DNA from: Erwinia_E haradaeae_H | GTDB lineage: Bacteria; Pseudomonadota; Gammaproteobacteria; Enterobacterales; Enterobacteriaceae | Assembly: GCF_900698885.1 (NCBI RefSeq) | Contig: NZ_LR217705.1 | Coordinates: 248,001-312,000, forward strand | DNA length: 64,000 bases | Reading direction: 5' to 3' | Shown: piece after piece, positions 9,374 to 17,732 of the stretch | Position numbering within the stretch: position 1 is the stretch's first letter | How the letters are laid out: each line of letters begins with the position of its first letter | Position numbers and translations under genes: made by a program | Notes under the pieces: generated by a model | What the model was told of the DNA's origin: nothing | The model's input: the letters and a program-made list of their open reading frames with translations, nothing else | Database searches by the model: none

Positions 9374-10519
9374 ATGGTGAAAAGAGACTATTACGAGATT
9401 TTAGGCATAACTCAGTCAGCAGATGAGCGTGAAATTAAAAAGGCCTATAAACGTCTAGCAATGAAATTTCATCCTGATCGAAATTCTGGGGATAAGGGGT
9501 CCGAGGCTCGATTTAAAGAGATTAAAGAAGCTTATGAGGTTCTAACGAATACACAGAAGCGTAAAGCTTATGACCAATATGGTCATGCTGCTTTTGAGCA
9601 TAGTGGCTCAGGTGGAGGCGGACAAGGTGGTTTTAGTAGTGGTAGTGCTGATTTTAGTGATATCTTCGGTGATGTTTTTGGTGATATCTTTGGAGGAGGA
9701 CGACGCCAGCAACGTGCTACACGTGGATCCGATTTTCAATATAATTTAGAGTTATCATTAGAAGAGGCAGTACGCGGTGTATCTAAAGAGATTCATATTC
9801 CAACCATGGAAGATTGCGTAAAATGTCATGGAAATGGAGCTAGAGCAGGAACTAAACCAAAAACTTGCTCAACTTGTCAGGGCGCAGGTCAGGTTCAAAT
9901 GCGACAAGGTTTTTTTACTGTTCAGCAAGTTTGTTCGTATTGTCAAGGTAGAGGGGTAATAATTAAAGATCCATGCAAGGTTTGTGATGCAAAGGGTCGG
10001 GTTTCTAAATCGAAAACTTTATCAGTTAAAATACCAGCAGGAGTCAACACCGGTGATCGCATTCGCTTGAGTGGAGAAGGTGAGCCCGGTGACAAAGGAT
10101 CTCGGTCAGGTGATTTATATGTTGAAATTCAGATGCGAAAACATCACATCTTTGAGCGTGAAGAAAATAATTTATATTGTGAGGTCCCAATTAATTTTAT
10201 AATGGCGGCATTAGGTGGAGAAATTGAAGTACCTACTCTAGATGGGCGCGTAAGTTTAAAAGTTCCCCCTGAAACACAAACTGGAAAATTATTTCGCATG
10301 CGAGGAAAAGGTGTTAGATCAGTGCGCGGTGGTGTTGCAGGTGATTTGCTTTGTAGAATAGTAGTTGAAACTCCTGTGAATTTAAATGAAGATCAAAAAA
10401 TGATATTACGTACATTAAATGATAGCTTTGTTAGATCTTCGGAGGGGCGGCATGGTCCGCGTTCTAAAACATTTTTTGATGGTGTAAAGCAGTTTTTTGA
10501 TGATTTGACGCGCTACTAA
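9374..10519 (+). CDS. dnaJ: Co-chaperone DnaJ (Hsp40)
   Basis: DnaJ delivers substrates to DnaK and stimulates its ATPase. All class I domains are present in order. The J domain has HPD at residues 33-35, followed by a Gly/Phe-rich segment (about 75-120). Four zinc-binding CxxCxGxG-type repeats follow; the last reads CKVCDAKG and is slightly divergent. C-terminal substrate-binding domains complete the 381 residues (E. coli 376). It lies 107 bases after dnaK, separated by the hairpin at 9316-9344, and most likely shares its heat-shock promoter. Confidence 0.98.
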   Translation: MVKRDYYEILGITQSADEREIKKAYKRLAMKFHPDRNSGDKGSEARFKEIKEAYEVLTNTQKRKAYDQYGHAAFEHSGSGGGGQGGFSSGSADFSDIFGDVFGDIFGGGRRQQRATRGSDFQYNLELSLEEAVRGVSKEIHIPTMEDCVKCHGNGARAGTKPKTCSTCQGAGQVQMRQGFFTVQQVCSYCQGRGVIIKDPCKVCDAKGRVSKSKTLSVKIPAGVNTGDRIRLSGEGEPGDKGSRSGDLYVEIQMRKHHIFEREENNLYCEVPINFIMAALGGEIEVPTLDGRVSLKVPPETQTGKLFRMRGKGVRSVRGGVAGDLLCRIVVETPVNLNEDQKMILRTLNDSFVRSSEGRHGPRSKTFFDGVKQFFDDLTRY

Positions 10520-11337
10520 TATGCATCATGAAGTAACCAATACTTAATAATGTAGCATAAGTGTACTTATTAAAAATAAATAAATTTGACTTACTTTAAT
10601 GATGTTTTTTATTTATGTTCATGTGAACTGATTGAATAAATAGTGATCTATTAGCGTTATGTTGTGATGCTTAATTATATTTCAATATAAATAAAAGTGG
10701 CCTCATGAAGTATAAAATTATACTTTTGAGTGTGCTTTATAAAATGTTTATGACAGCATAAAGAAAGTTGGTGTTTTTAAGTGTTTTTTTTATTAATTGT
10801 GTTTATTAATAATGTTTGAATATTTATTATAATCACTGGATAGTGAATTCTTATTTTTATATAAAATATAACTATTGTTTTATTTTCTAATAAAACGTCT
10901 TCTTTTTTTTGAGATATTTTATTAATCAGATTAATAATCAGATTATTAATCAGATTTAATTAGTAGAATAACTAAAATAATCGTGATTACTATGATAATC
11001 GCTTGGATATGATAGTGATCACGATGAAGAAATTTGTATGATTTGCATCATATAGTGATTTTAGGTACTTTTGGAATTAATTATCTTTTTAATTAAGAAA
11101 AAATAGTAAAAGTAAAATATTACTTATTTTACTAATGAAATTAGATGTTTTATTATGTTTTAATATAAGACGCAGTAGGTGCCATATCTAGTTTCTGATG
11201 AAATAATGTTCGTGGTCTAATAATCGCATGAAATTCAGAATGGACAGGATCATTAGAATAGCTAAAGTCATGCATTATTAATGCATATTAATAATAAAAG
11301 GATTTTTAAATTTTAGCTTCTCTGGAGTAATTAAAGG
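10520..11337. other. Gene-free stretch between dnaJ and ubiG
   Basis: This is 0.8 kb of AT-rich sequence. A weak inverted repeat (ATAAGT/ACTTAT with a two-base loop, about 10557-10570) lies 40 bases after dnaJ and may help end transcription. I see nothing else. Confidence 0.6.
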
Positions 11338-12078
11338 ATGAATGAAGAACATCTAGATAGGTCACAGAATATTGATAGTGATGAGATTATTAAATTCTCA
11401 CGCTTAGCGTCGTCTTGGTGGGATTTACAAGGTCCCTTTCAACCCCTTCATAGTATGAACTTAATACGTTTGGAGTGGATAATAAAACATACGAATGGTT
11501 TATTTGGTAAAAATATTCTAGATGTTGGGTGTGGCGGGGGAATCCTCACAGAAAGCATGGCCCGAGAAGGGGCAAATGTTACTGGTTTAGATATGAGTGA
11601 AGAATTATTACATACCGCACGTTTGCATGCTATGAAAAATAATATAAAGGTATATTACGTCAAAAAAACAGTAGAAGCTTATGCTGCGCAGTTTTCTGGT
11701 CAGTATGAGGTCGTAACTTGCATGGAAATGTTAGAGCATGTTCCTGATCCGTATTCAATTATCTATGCTTGCGCCAAGCTTGTTAAGCCTTCTGGAAGTG
11801 TTTTTTTTTCCACTTTAAATCGTACTAAAAAATCCTGGTTAATAGCAATTTTAGGTGCAGAGTATATTTTTAAAATTTTACCTCGCGGGACGCATAATAT
11901 AAAAAAATTAATTCGTCCTAATGAATTGTTAGAATGGATAGATACAACACATTTGTGTGTATATGACATGATTGGATTGTGTTATAATCCTCTTAGTAAT
12001 TCTTGTAGATTAACCTCTAATGTTGATGTGAACTACATGGTTCATGCACAATATGATATTAATCATAAAGTGCTTTGA
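11338..12078 (+). CDS. ubiG: Ubiquinone biosynthesis O-methyltransferase
   Basis: UbiG carries out both O-methylation steps of ubiquinone synthesis using S-adenosylmethionine. The SAM-binding motif I (LDVGCGGG, residues 61-68) and the following acidic LDMSEE segment are clear. The N-terminal FSRLASSWWDLQGPFQPLH stretch is typical of UbiG. It has 246 residues (E. coli 240). A GGAG lies ten bases before the ATG. IspB (tail synthesis) and UbiA (tail attachment) are also in this window, so the ubiquinone pathway appears retained. It stands alone, with large gaps on both sides. Confidence 0.97.
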   Translation: MNEEHLDRSQNIDSDEIIKFSRLASSWWDLQGPFQPLHSMNLIRLEWIIKHTNGLFGKNILDVGCGGGILTESMAREGANVTGLDMSEELLHTARLHAMKNNIKVYYVKKTVEAYAAQFSGQYEVVTCMEMLEHVPDPYSIIYACAKLVKPSGSVFFSTLNRTKKSWLIAILGAEYIFKILPRGTHNIKKLIRPNELLEWIDTTHLCVYDMIGLCYNPLSNSCRLTSNVDVNYMVHAQYDINHKVL

Positions 12079-12322
12079 AGATATTAAGTGAAGTTAATAT
12101 TTTTATATTATTTCTCATATCTTAGTTGTCAGAACCATATATTTTTTATTTTTATCATTTATTGTAATTAGATTACAGATGAATTTTAATATTTTGGTAG
12201 ATTTATAAGAATTTTTTTTTGAATATATCAGGTAATGCACCCTGTAGATCTGTAGATACGTCCTGAATATACCCATAATAAACATTATTGCACTATAAAC
12301 CATAAAAAGTAACTCGCAGTAT

Positions 12323-12351
12323 TTGACATTTTACGGTTTATAAGTTAAAAT
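12323..12351 (+). promoter_or_regulatory. Sigma-70 promoter of tRNA-Asn
   Basis: A consensus TTGACA (12323-12328) is separated by exactly 17 bases from TAAAAT (12346-12351). Transcription would begin about 12358, leaving a 14-base leader before the tRNA at 12372. This is one of the best housekeeping promoter matches in the window. Confidence 0.8.
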
Positions 12352-12371
12352 TTAATTTTTATTTTCAGTAA

Positions 12372-12447
12372 TCCTCTGTAGTTCAGTTGGCAGAACGGCG
12401 GACTGTTAATCCGTATGTCACTGGTTCGAATCCAGTCAGGGGAGCCA
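12372..12447 (+). tRNA. asnT: tRNA-Asn (anticodon GTT)
   Basis: A full cloverleaf is present: acceptor arms TCCTCTG/CAGGGGA with one G-T pair, anticodon loop CTGTTAA carrying GTT, T-loop TTCGAAT, and an encoded CCA end. It is nearly identical to the E. coli asparagine tRNA. Unlike tRNA-Pro in this window, the CCA is encoded. The gene symbol is approximate because E. coli has several identical copies. Confidence 0.98.
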
Positions 12448-12733
12448 TAATAAAATTAGATATATATTTTCCATTGATTTTTGTGAAGAAGTCTTAGCAA
12501 AGAACATAAATTCTTTAAAGTAAAAGTAATTATATAAAGTAAAGATAAAATTATTAAATTTTGCAATTATTTTAATTAGTAAAATGATATTCAGATATAT
12601 CTATCTTAGAATTTATAATAATTGATTTCTACAGATTGATATACTAAGAATATGCAGACTCAGAATTTATAACATCTCTATTGATATTTTTAAAATTAGA
12701 TTAATCCTCCGATATAATTAATATTAGTTTATG

Positions 12734-12767
12734 TAAAGCTTACTTTTAGTAAGCTTTATTAATTTTT
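12734..12767 (+). terminator. Terminator-like hairpin with T-rich tail
   Basis: A perfect 10-bp stem, TAAAGCTTAC/GTAAGCTTTA, with a four- to five-base loop (12734-12758) is followed by ATTAATTTTTT. This is a convincing intrinsic terminator shape on the plus strand. It lies 290 bases beyond tRNA-Asn with no gene between, so it either ends a long tRNA transcript or has outlived a vanished gene. Confidence 0.6.
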
Positions 12768-13040
12768 TGAAATTTCTGATATCTAAAAGATTATTTGTAT
12801 TTACATGCATCATCATCAGTGTATCTATCTAAAGATTTTTTATTGTTTTTATTGAAGATGTTATTCATTTGTAATGAAAATATAATTTTAAAAATAAATC
12901 ATTAAAAGTATTTTTTTTTGTTTTTACAGGTATAGTTGATAAAAGATAAGCAAAATGTTTACTTTAATTCTGGTATGTGCTTTCTATTGAGAATAGTTAT
13001 TTTTCAAAAGACATAATCCTATAGTTTGAAAAAAATTTAA

Positions 13041-13076
13041 AATAAAGTATATAATTTAAATAAAGTATATAATTTA
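13041..13076. repeat. 18-bp direct repeat x2
   Basis: Two perfect adjacent copies of AATAAAGTATATAATTTA lie just beyond the 3' end of ispB. Confidence 0.9.
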
Positions 13077-13107
13077 AATAAAATTGAGTTTAATCATATT
13101 AAAGATA

Positions 13108-14082
13108 TTAATTTATACGCTTCATTGAAATATGTACTAATGCCTCTAATGCATTACGCCATGGTGATTCAGGAAGTATTTCTAGTGCCGTAATGGCTTT
13201 ATCGGCTTCTTTTTGAGCGGTTTTTTTAGTGCATTCTAGAGAACCACATTCTTTTATTGTTGATCGAATAATATCAAAAAAGTGGCGCCCGTTTCCTTTA
13301 CTGATTACTGAACGAATTAAATTAGCTTGCTCAAGAGTTCCATGATGCATTGCGTGTAATAAAGGGAGGGTTAGCTTTCCTTCTTTAAGGTCAGAACCTG
13401 TATTTTTACCTAATGTTTTATTATTAGAACTATAATCTAATATGTCATCAATAAGTTGAAATGCAGTACCCAGATAACGTCCATAAGCCTGTAAAGCTTG
13501 CTCTTGAGCTAGACTAGATCCAGCTAAAATCGCAGAAGTTTGTGCTGCAGCTTCAAAAAGGCGTGCTGTTTTAGCATAGATAATATGCATATACTTTTCT
13601 TCAGTGAGATCTGGATTGTTACAATTTAGTAACTGCAGTACTTCCCCTTCAGAAATGACATTAACAGCTTCTGAGATTATCCTTAGAATTTTCAATGATC
13701 CAAGATTAGTCATCATTTGAAATGCACGAGTATATATAAAGTCACCTACTAACACGCTAGCTGCATTCCCAAAAGCAATATTAGCGGTAGGTTGTCCTCT
13801 ACGAGCTTCTGATTGATCAACGACGTCATCATGCAGCAAGGTTGCAGTATGGATAAATTCAATGAGCGCCGCCATAGTAATATGTTGTTTTCCTGAGTAA
13901 CTGTGAATGGCTCGCGCTGCTAATAATGTAATGATTGGACGAATACGTTTACCTCCGCTGCTAATTATATAGCAACTAAGTTGATTAATCAGAGGAATAT
14001 TTGAGGCAAGCTGTTTGCTTATAGCAGTGTTGACATCTTCCATATCGTGTTTTATAAGTACGTTTATTTCTTCTAAATTCAT
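13108..14082 (-). CDS. ispB: Octaprenyl diphosphate synthase
   Basis: IspB elongates farnesyl diphosphate with isopentenyl diphosphate to make the C40 side chain of ubiquinone. It has 324 residues (E. coli 323). Both aspartate-rich motifs of trans-prenyl synthases are intact: DDVVD at residues 85-89 and DDILD at 212-216. The GGKRIRP motif near residue 43 is also kept. It is divergent from rplU-rpmA, the arrangement found in E. coli. The 256-base spacer between ispB and the rplU start must hold both promoters; TTGAGA with TATAGT 15 bases on (about 14189-14215) is a weak candidate for rplU. Confidence 0.97.
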   Translation of the reverse strand: MNLEEINVLIKHDMEDVNTAISKQLASNIPLINQLSCYIISSGGKRIRPIITLLAARAIHSYSGKQHITMAALIEFIHTATLLHDDVVDQSEARRGQPTANIAFGNAASVLVGDFIYTRAFQMMTNLGSLKILRIISEAVNVISEGEVLQLLNCNNPDLTEEKYMHIIYAKTARLFEAAAQTSAILAGSSLAQEQALQAYGRYLGTAFQLIDDILDYSSNNKTLGKNTGSDLKEGKLTLPLLHAMHHGTLEQANLIRSVISKGNGRHFFDIIRSTIKECGSLECTKKTAQKEADKAITALEILPESPWRNALEALVHISMKRIN

Positions 14083-14338
14083 GATTTTTTAGTTATCACC
14101 TAGTTTTTATTGCGACGGGAGTTATAGATGTATACCTACATTCTGTATATATACAATAAATTATACAGTATATTATATCGAATTATGTATTGAGAAATAT
14201 TTACTTTTTGTATAGTGTTTTATTTTGTATTGATAATAAATGCTTGTTTTTAGCAAAGAGTTTTGTATAATTACGTATCTAATAAAACTTATAGCGCAGC
14301 ATTATATTTATCAGGAAGGCGCAGAAATGGAGTTGGCT

Positions 14339-14689
14339 ATGTATGCGGTTTTTCAAAGTGGTGGAAAGCAACACCGAGTTAGCGAAGGTCAGGTGGTTCG
14401 ACTAGAGAAGATAGATAGCTCGATTAGTAAAATGGTGGTATTTAATCAAGTTCTTATGATAGCCAATGATGAGCGTATCAATATAGGCTCACCTTTTATA
14501 ATAGGTGGAGCAATATACGGAGAAATTATCGCTCATGGTCGTAGTAAAAAAATAAAAATTATTAAATTTCGTGCTCGAAAGCATTATCGAAAACATCAAG
14601 GTCATCGTCAGCATTTTACTGACGTTAAGATTATTAGTATTAGAGATTCAGTGAGAGTCTCAGGGGATTACTTAACACATGGCACATAA
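14339..14689 (+). CDS. rplU: 50S ribosomal protein L21, with C-terminal read-through extension
   Basis: L21 binds 23S rRNA in the large subunit. I start it at ATG 14339 (MYAVFQSGGKQHRVSEGQ), which aligns with the universal start and has GGAG six bases upstream. A longer in-frame start at 14240 would add 33 unsupported residues. The protein has 116 residues against 103 in E. coli. The ancestral stop after about DVKIISI appears lost, and translation runs on about 13 residues into the next gene, overlapping rpmA by 11 bases. The core, including KFRARKHYRKHQGHRQHFTD, is well conserved. Confidence 0.96.
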   Translation: MYAVFQSGGKQHRVSEGQVVRLEKIDSSISKMVVFNQVLMIANDERINIGSPFIIGGAIYGEIIAHGRSKKIKIIKFRARKHYRKHQGHRQHFTDVKIISIRDSVRVSGDYLTHGT

Positions 14690-14945
14690 AAAAGCAGGCG
14701 GATCCACGCGTAACGGTCGAGATTCTCATGCAAAACGACTGGGAGTAAAGCGCTTTGGAGGGGAAACTGTATCAGCGGGTAGTATTATCGTTCGGCAGAG
14801 AGGAACTCATTTTTATGCCGGTGAGAATGTAGGGTGTGGTCGTGACCATACGCTATTCGCGACTGTTAATGGTCAGGTGAAATTTGAAATTAAAGGAGCA
14901 AAAGGAAGAAAATATATTAGCATAATTTCGAATTGTACGGACTAG
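14679..14945 (+). CDS. rpmA: 50S ribosomal protein L27
   Basis: L27 has 88 residues (E. coli 85). Its flexible N-terminal tail (MAHKKAGGSTRNGRDS) reaches the peptidyl-transferase centre, and the conserved GSIIVRQRGT and GCGRDHTLF segments are present. It overlaps the 3' end of the extended rplU by 11 bases, so translation may be coupled. An AGGGG lies 12 bases before the ATG, farther than usual. Confidence 0.98.
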   Translation: MAHKKAGGSTRNGRDSHAKRLGVKRFGGETVSAGSIIVRQRGTHFYAGENVGCGRDHTLFATVNGQVKFEIKGAKGRKYISIISNCTD

Positions 14946-16137
14946 CATAATAGTATGTGTTTCTATAACGCATTTTAAAAAATTTTAAAAATAAGATTAA
15001 GAGTTCAAAAATATAGATTTTTTTAAATTTAATAGAATACAGATTCATAGTATAATAAAAATATTATGTCTAACATCAGAGAGTTTTTGATAGACAAGAA
15101 CACATCTAAAAATATTATTTATTTTAAGTACAGAAAATATTAGTTACGATTTTTTAGTGTAAATAATATACAGGTGCTACTAGCTATGGTAGATAGTTAT
15201 CACCAATATGATATGGTTCATCCATTCACTTTCCTATAAATATAGCATATCTTGATGATATATAAAATTTATATACTTCAAGCTAATATTTAAGCTATCT
15301 TCTGAATCTACACCCTGGTAATCATAACTAAAGATTAGAAGATTCTCGCTTAGCATCTGATTTAAACGTGTGATTTTATGAATTAGACTCACTATTGAGA
15401 TCTTATCGTTATTTGATATTCTATTCTTTGGTCATATAAATATGTTATTAGACATAGAATTTATTAAACACTGCTACTCGTAATAGTTAAAAGATTTTAT
15501 CTATCTTTATAGATCAGTGACTCTTTAGTTAAGGCTGGTTGTGAATGGGATTTTTATTGTGAGTGATTTATTTCTCATAGTTCATGGCTTTCTGTATTGA
15601 GAAGATGGACAATCTGTAAAGATGAACACAGGTTATGCTATTTAGAAATGAGGTGACGTGTTTTATTGTATTTATACATAATAGCATTTAGATAAAATCT
15701 AATTTTATTAAAAACTATATTATCTAAGAGTGTTAGTGGAATATATAGTAAAAATATTAAATTTTTATATATGGCATAAAAATTTTGGATTCTTATCAAG
15801 AGAGCAGTTGAGTTGCCTAGATGGTTTTTTAGTGCAAAATATTAAGCAATGATATCGCTGAATTGTTTTTATAAAGTCAGAGTATTATATTATTTTATCT
15901 TTTTACTGAAAAAGATGAATGTGTATATTGAGGTCAGCGCATAGTCTCTGACTAGTAGTCATGAATGGTTTGTATCTCTTGAGCATTAGCGAGTCGTTTT
16001 ATACTGTGCGGAATGTTAATCAGGCGTCAAGAATTTTATGTTTCATGGTGAATATTTATTCAGAGTTATGCGCTCGATACCTTTAGATATTATCCATTCT
16101 GGAAGATACAGTGTTGTATCTATAGTGGAGCAGTTAA
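14946..16137. other. Gap between rpmA and obgE where yhbE is expected
   Basis: In E. coli the order is rplU-rpmA-yhbE-obgE; here 1.19 kb without a gene separates rpmA and obgE. YhbE (an EamA-type transporter) needs about 0.97 kb. I could not read a membrane-protein remnant. The last 200 bases are less AT-rich and contain a 41-codon ATG frame (15961-16086) with no ribosome site and no recognisable product. Confidence 0.6.
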
Positions 16138-17187
16138 ATGCAGTTTGTAGATGAAGCAAAGATTCTAGTTATTGCTGGTCATGGGGGAAGCGGTTGTGTT
16201 AGTTTTCGTCGTGAAAAGTATATCCCTCGTGGTGGTCCTGATGGCGGTGATGGCGGTGATGGAGGTGACGTATATATACAAGCTAATGAGAATTTGAATA
16301 CATTAGTTCAGTTTTATTTAAAAAAAACTTTTTGTGCTAATAATGGTCAAAATGGTCAGAGTGGTGATTGTAAAGGGAAGCGAGGCAAGGATTTAGTTAT
16401 TCAGGTTCCTGTTGGGACTAGAATTATTGATTGTGATACAACTCAGGTACTAGGTGATATGACTTGTCATCTTCAGAGAATGATTCTCGCAAAGGGTGGT
16501 TGGCATGGCATGGGAAATACGCGGTTTAAATCATCAATTAATCGCGCCCCACGTAAAAAGACTATGGGTACATTGGGTGAAAAACGGAATGTACAGTTAG
16601 AAATGATGTTATTAGCAGATGTTGGCATGTTAGGGTTACCGAATGCAGGTAAATCAACTTTTACCTGTATAGTATCTGCCGCTAAATCAAAAATAGCTGA
16701 TTATCCTTTTACAACATTAGTTCCTAGTCTTGGTGTGGTTCGATTAGACTCTAATAATAGTTTTGTGATTGCGGACATACCCGGTTTAATTCATGGAGCT
16801 TCTAATGGTTCAGGGCTAGGCATTCGTTTTTTAAAGCATCTTGAACGTTGTCACCTATTGCTGCATATTGTTGATATAGCATCAATAAATGAAAGAGATT
16901 TAACAAGGGATATCTCTATTATTTTATATGAGTTAGAGAGATATAGTATCAATCTCCTTCAAAAACCACGCTGGTTAGTTTTTAATAAGATAGATCTTTT
17001 AGATTACAAAGAAGCGCAACTACGTGTAGCATCTGTTGTTAAAGCTATTCAATGGACTGATAAGTATTATCTAATCTCTTCATTAAATAATATAGGTATA
17101 AAGGGATTGTGTCTAGATGTTACTTTTTTTATTAAAAACATTAACATGCAGATGAATCAAAAACTTGATAAGGTAGAAATAGCATAG
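16138..17187 (+). CDS. obgE: GTPase Obg (CgtA), short C-terminus
   Basis: Obg is an essential ribosome-associated GTPase acting in 50S assembly. The glycine-rich Obg domain spans residues 1-158. The GTPase domain shows G1 GLPNAGKS (166-173), G3 DIPG (213-216) and NKID (283-286). The residue after DIPGLI is His219 where E. coli has Glu. It has 349 residues against 390 in E. coli: the acidic C-terminal tail is gone, replaced by a short Asn/Met-rich end. GGAG precedes the ATG. It belongs to the ancestral rplU-rpmA-yhbE-obgE group but now stands apart. Confidence 0.97.
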   Translation: MQFVDEAKILVIAGHGGSGCVSFRREKYIPRGGPDGGDGGDGGDVYIQANENLNTLVQFYLKKTFCANNGQNGQSGDCKGKRGKDLVIQVPVGTRIIDCDTTQVLGDMTCHLQRMILAKGGWHGMGNTRFKSSINRAPRKKTMGTLGEKRNVQLEMMLLADVGMLGLPNAGKSTFTCIVSAAKSKIADYPFTTLVPSLGVVRLDSNNSFVIADIPGLIHGASNGSGLGIRFLKHLERCHLLLHIVDIASINERDLTRDISIILYELERYSINLLQKPRWLVFNKIDLLDYKEAQLRVASVVKAIQWTDKYYLISSLNNIGIKGLCLDVTFFIKNINMQMNQKLDKVEIA

Positions 17188-17732
17188 AATTTCAAGGAAG
17201 TCCTAAAGAAGTACGCAAGAGAAGTAATATGCTCAGTATAAGATGTGCGATATTAGAAGTAGATTATTTATATAATAACGATAATTGTCAATTATGATAA
17301 CATATAATATTATATTATATTGCTAATAATAGTGTATACAGTAGTGACAGTGTATGCAGATAGTAGTTTACTATTAACAAATAGATCGTTTATGTAATTT
17401 TGATTATAATAGTCTAGAAATTTTATAAAAGCTTTGCTTTGATAGAATCAAAGTCATCTTTGATTCTAATATAATTAGGGTGATCAGTATCAATGCGGTC
17501 ACCAATAGTTATTGCTTTTTCTATACTGAGAAATTAAGAATAGTAACAATTTTTACAATATAAGAATGCAGGGATTCCGCTCCAAGATGTACTGTTATTA
17601 TATTTTTTTTATTAGTCAAATGATTATTTTGATGTTTTTTTTAGCCTCAGCTTATACTTTAATAAAAGCTATTTATAACTCATCCATGCAAGTATTGCTA
17701 ATGCTGTCCCGTGTTTTTTTCCGGAGCTGCCC
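17188..17732. other. Gene-free stretch between obgE and yoaE
   Basis: It holds a perfect 11-bp inverted repeat with a four-base loop (17443-17468) without a T-run. The same segment lies inside a minus-strand stop-to-stop frame (17533-17423, 36 codons, no ATG) whose translation, containing TIGDRIDTDHPNYIRIKDD, looks protein-like. This could be a gene remnant; I do not recognise it. Confidence 0.5.

Larger units (their letters stand above)
12448..13107. other. Gene-free stretch between tRNA-Asn and ispB
   Basis: This 0.66 kb stretch contains a strong hairpin at 12734-12758 and a short repeat at 13041-13076, listed separately. I see no other feature. Confidence 0.6.

Noticed and set aside
17443..17468. 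Inverted repeat after obgE as its terminator
   Set aside because: It lies 256 bases past the stop codon and lacks a T-run on either strand.
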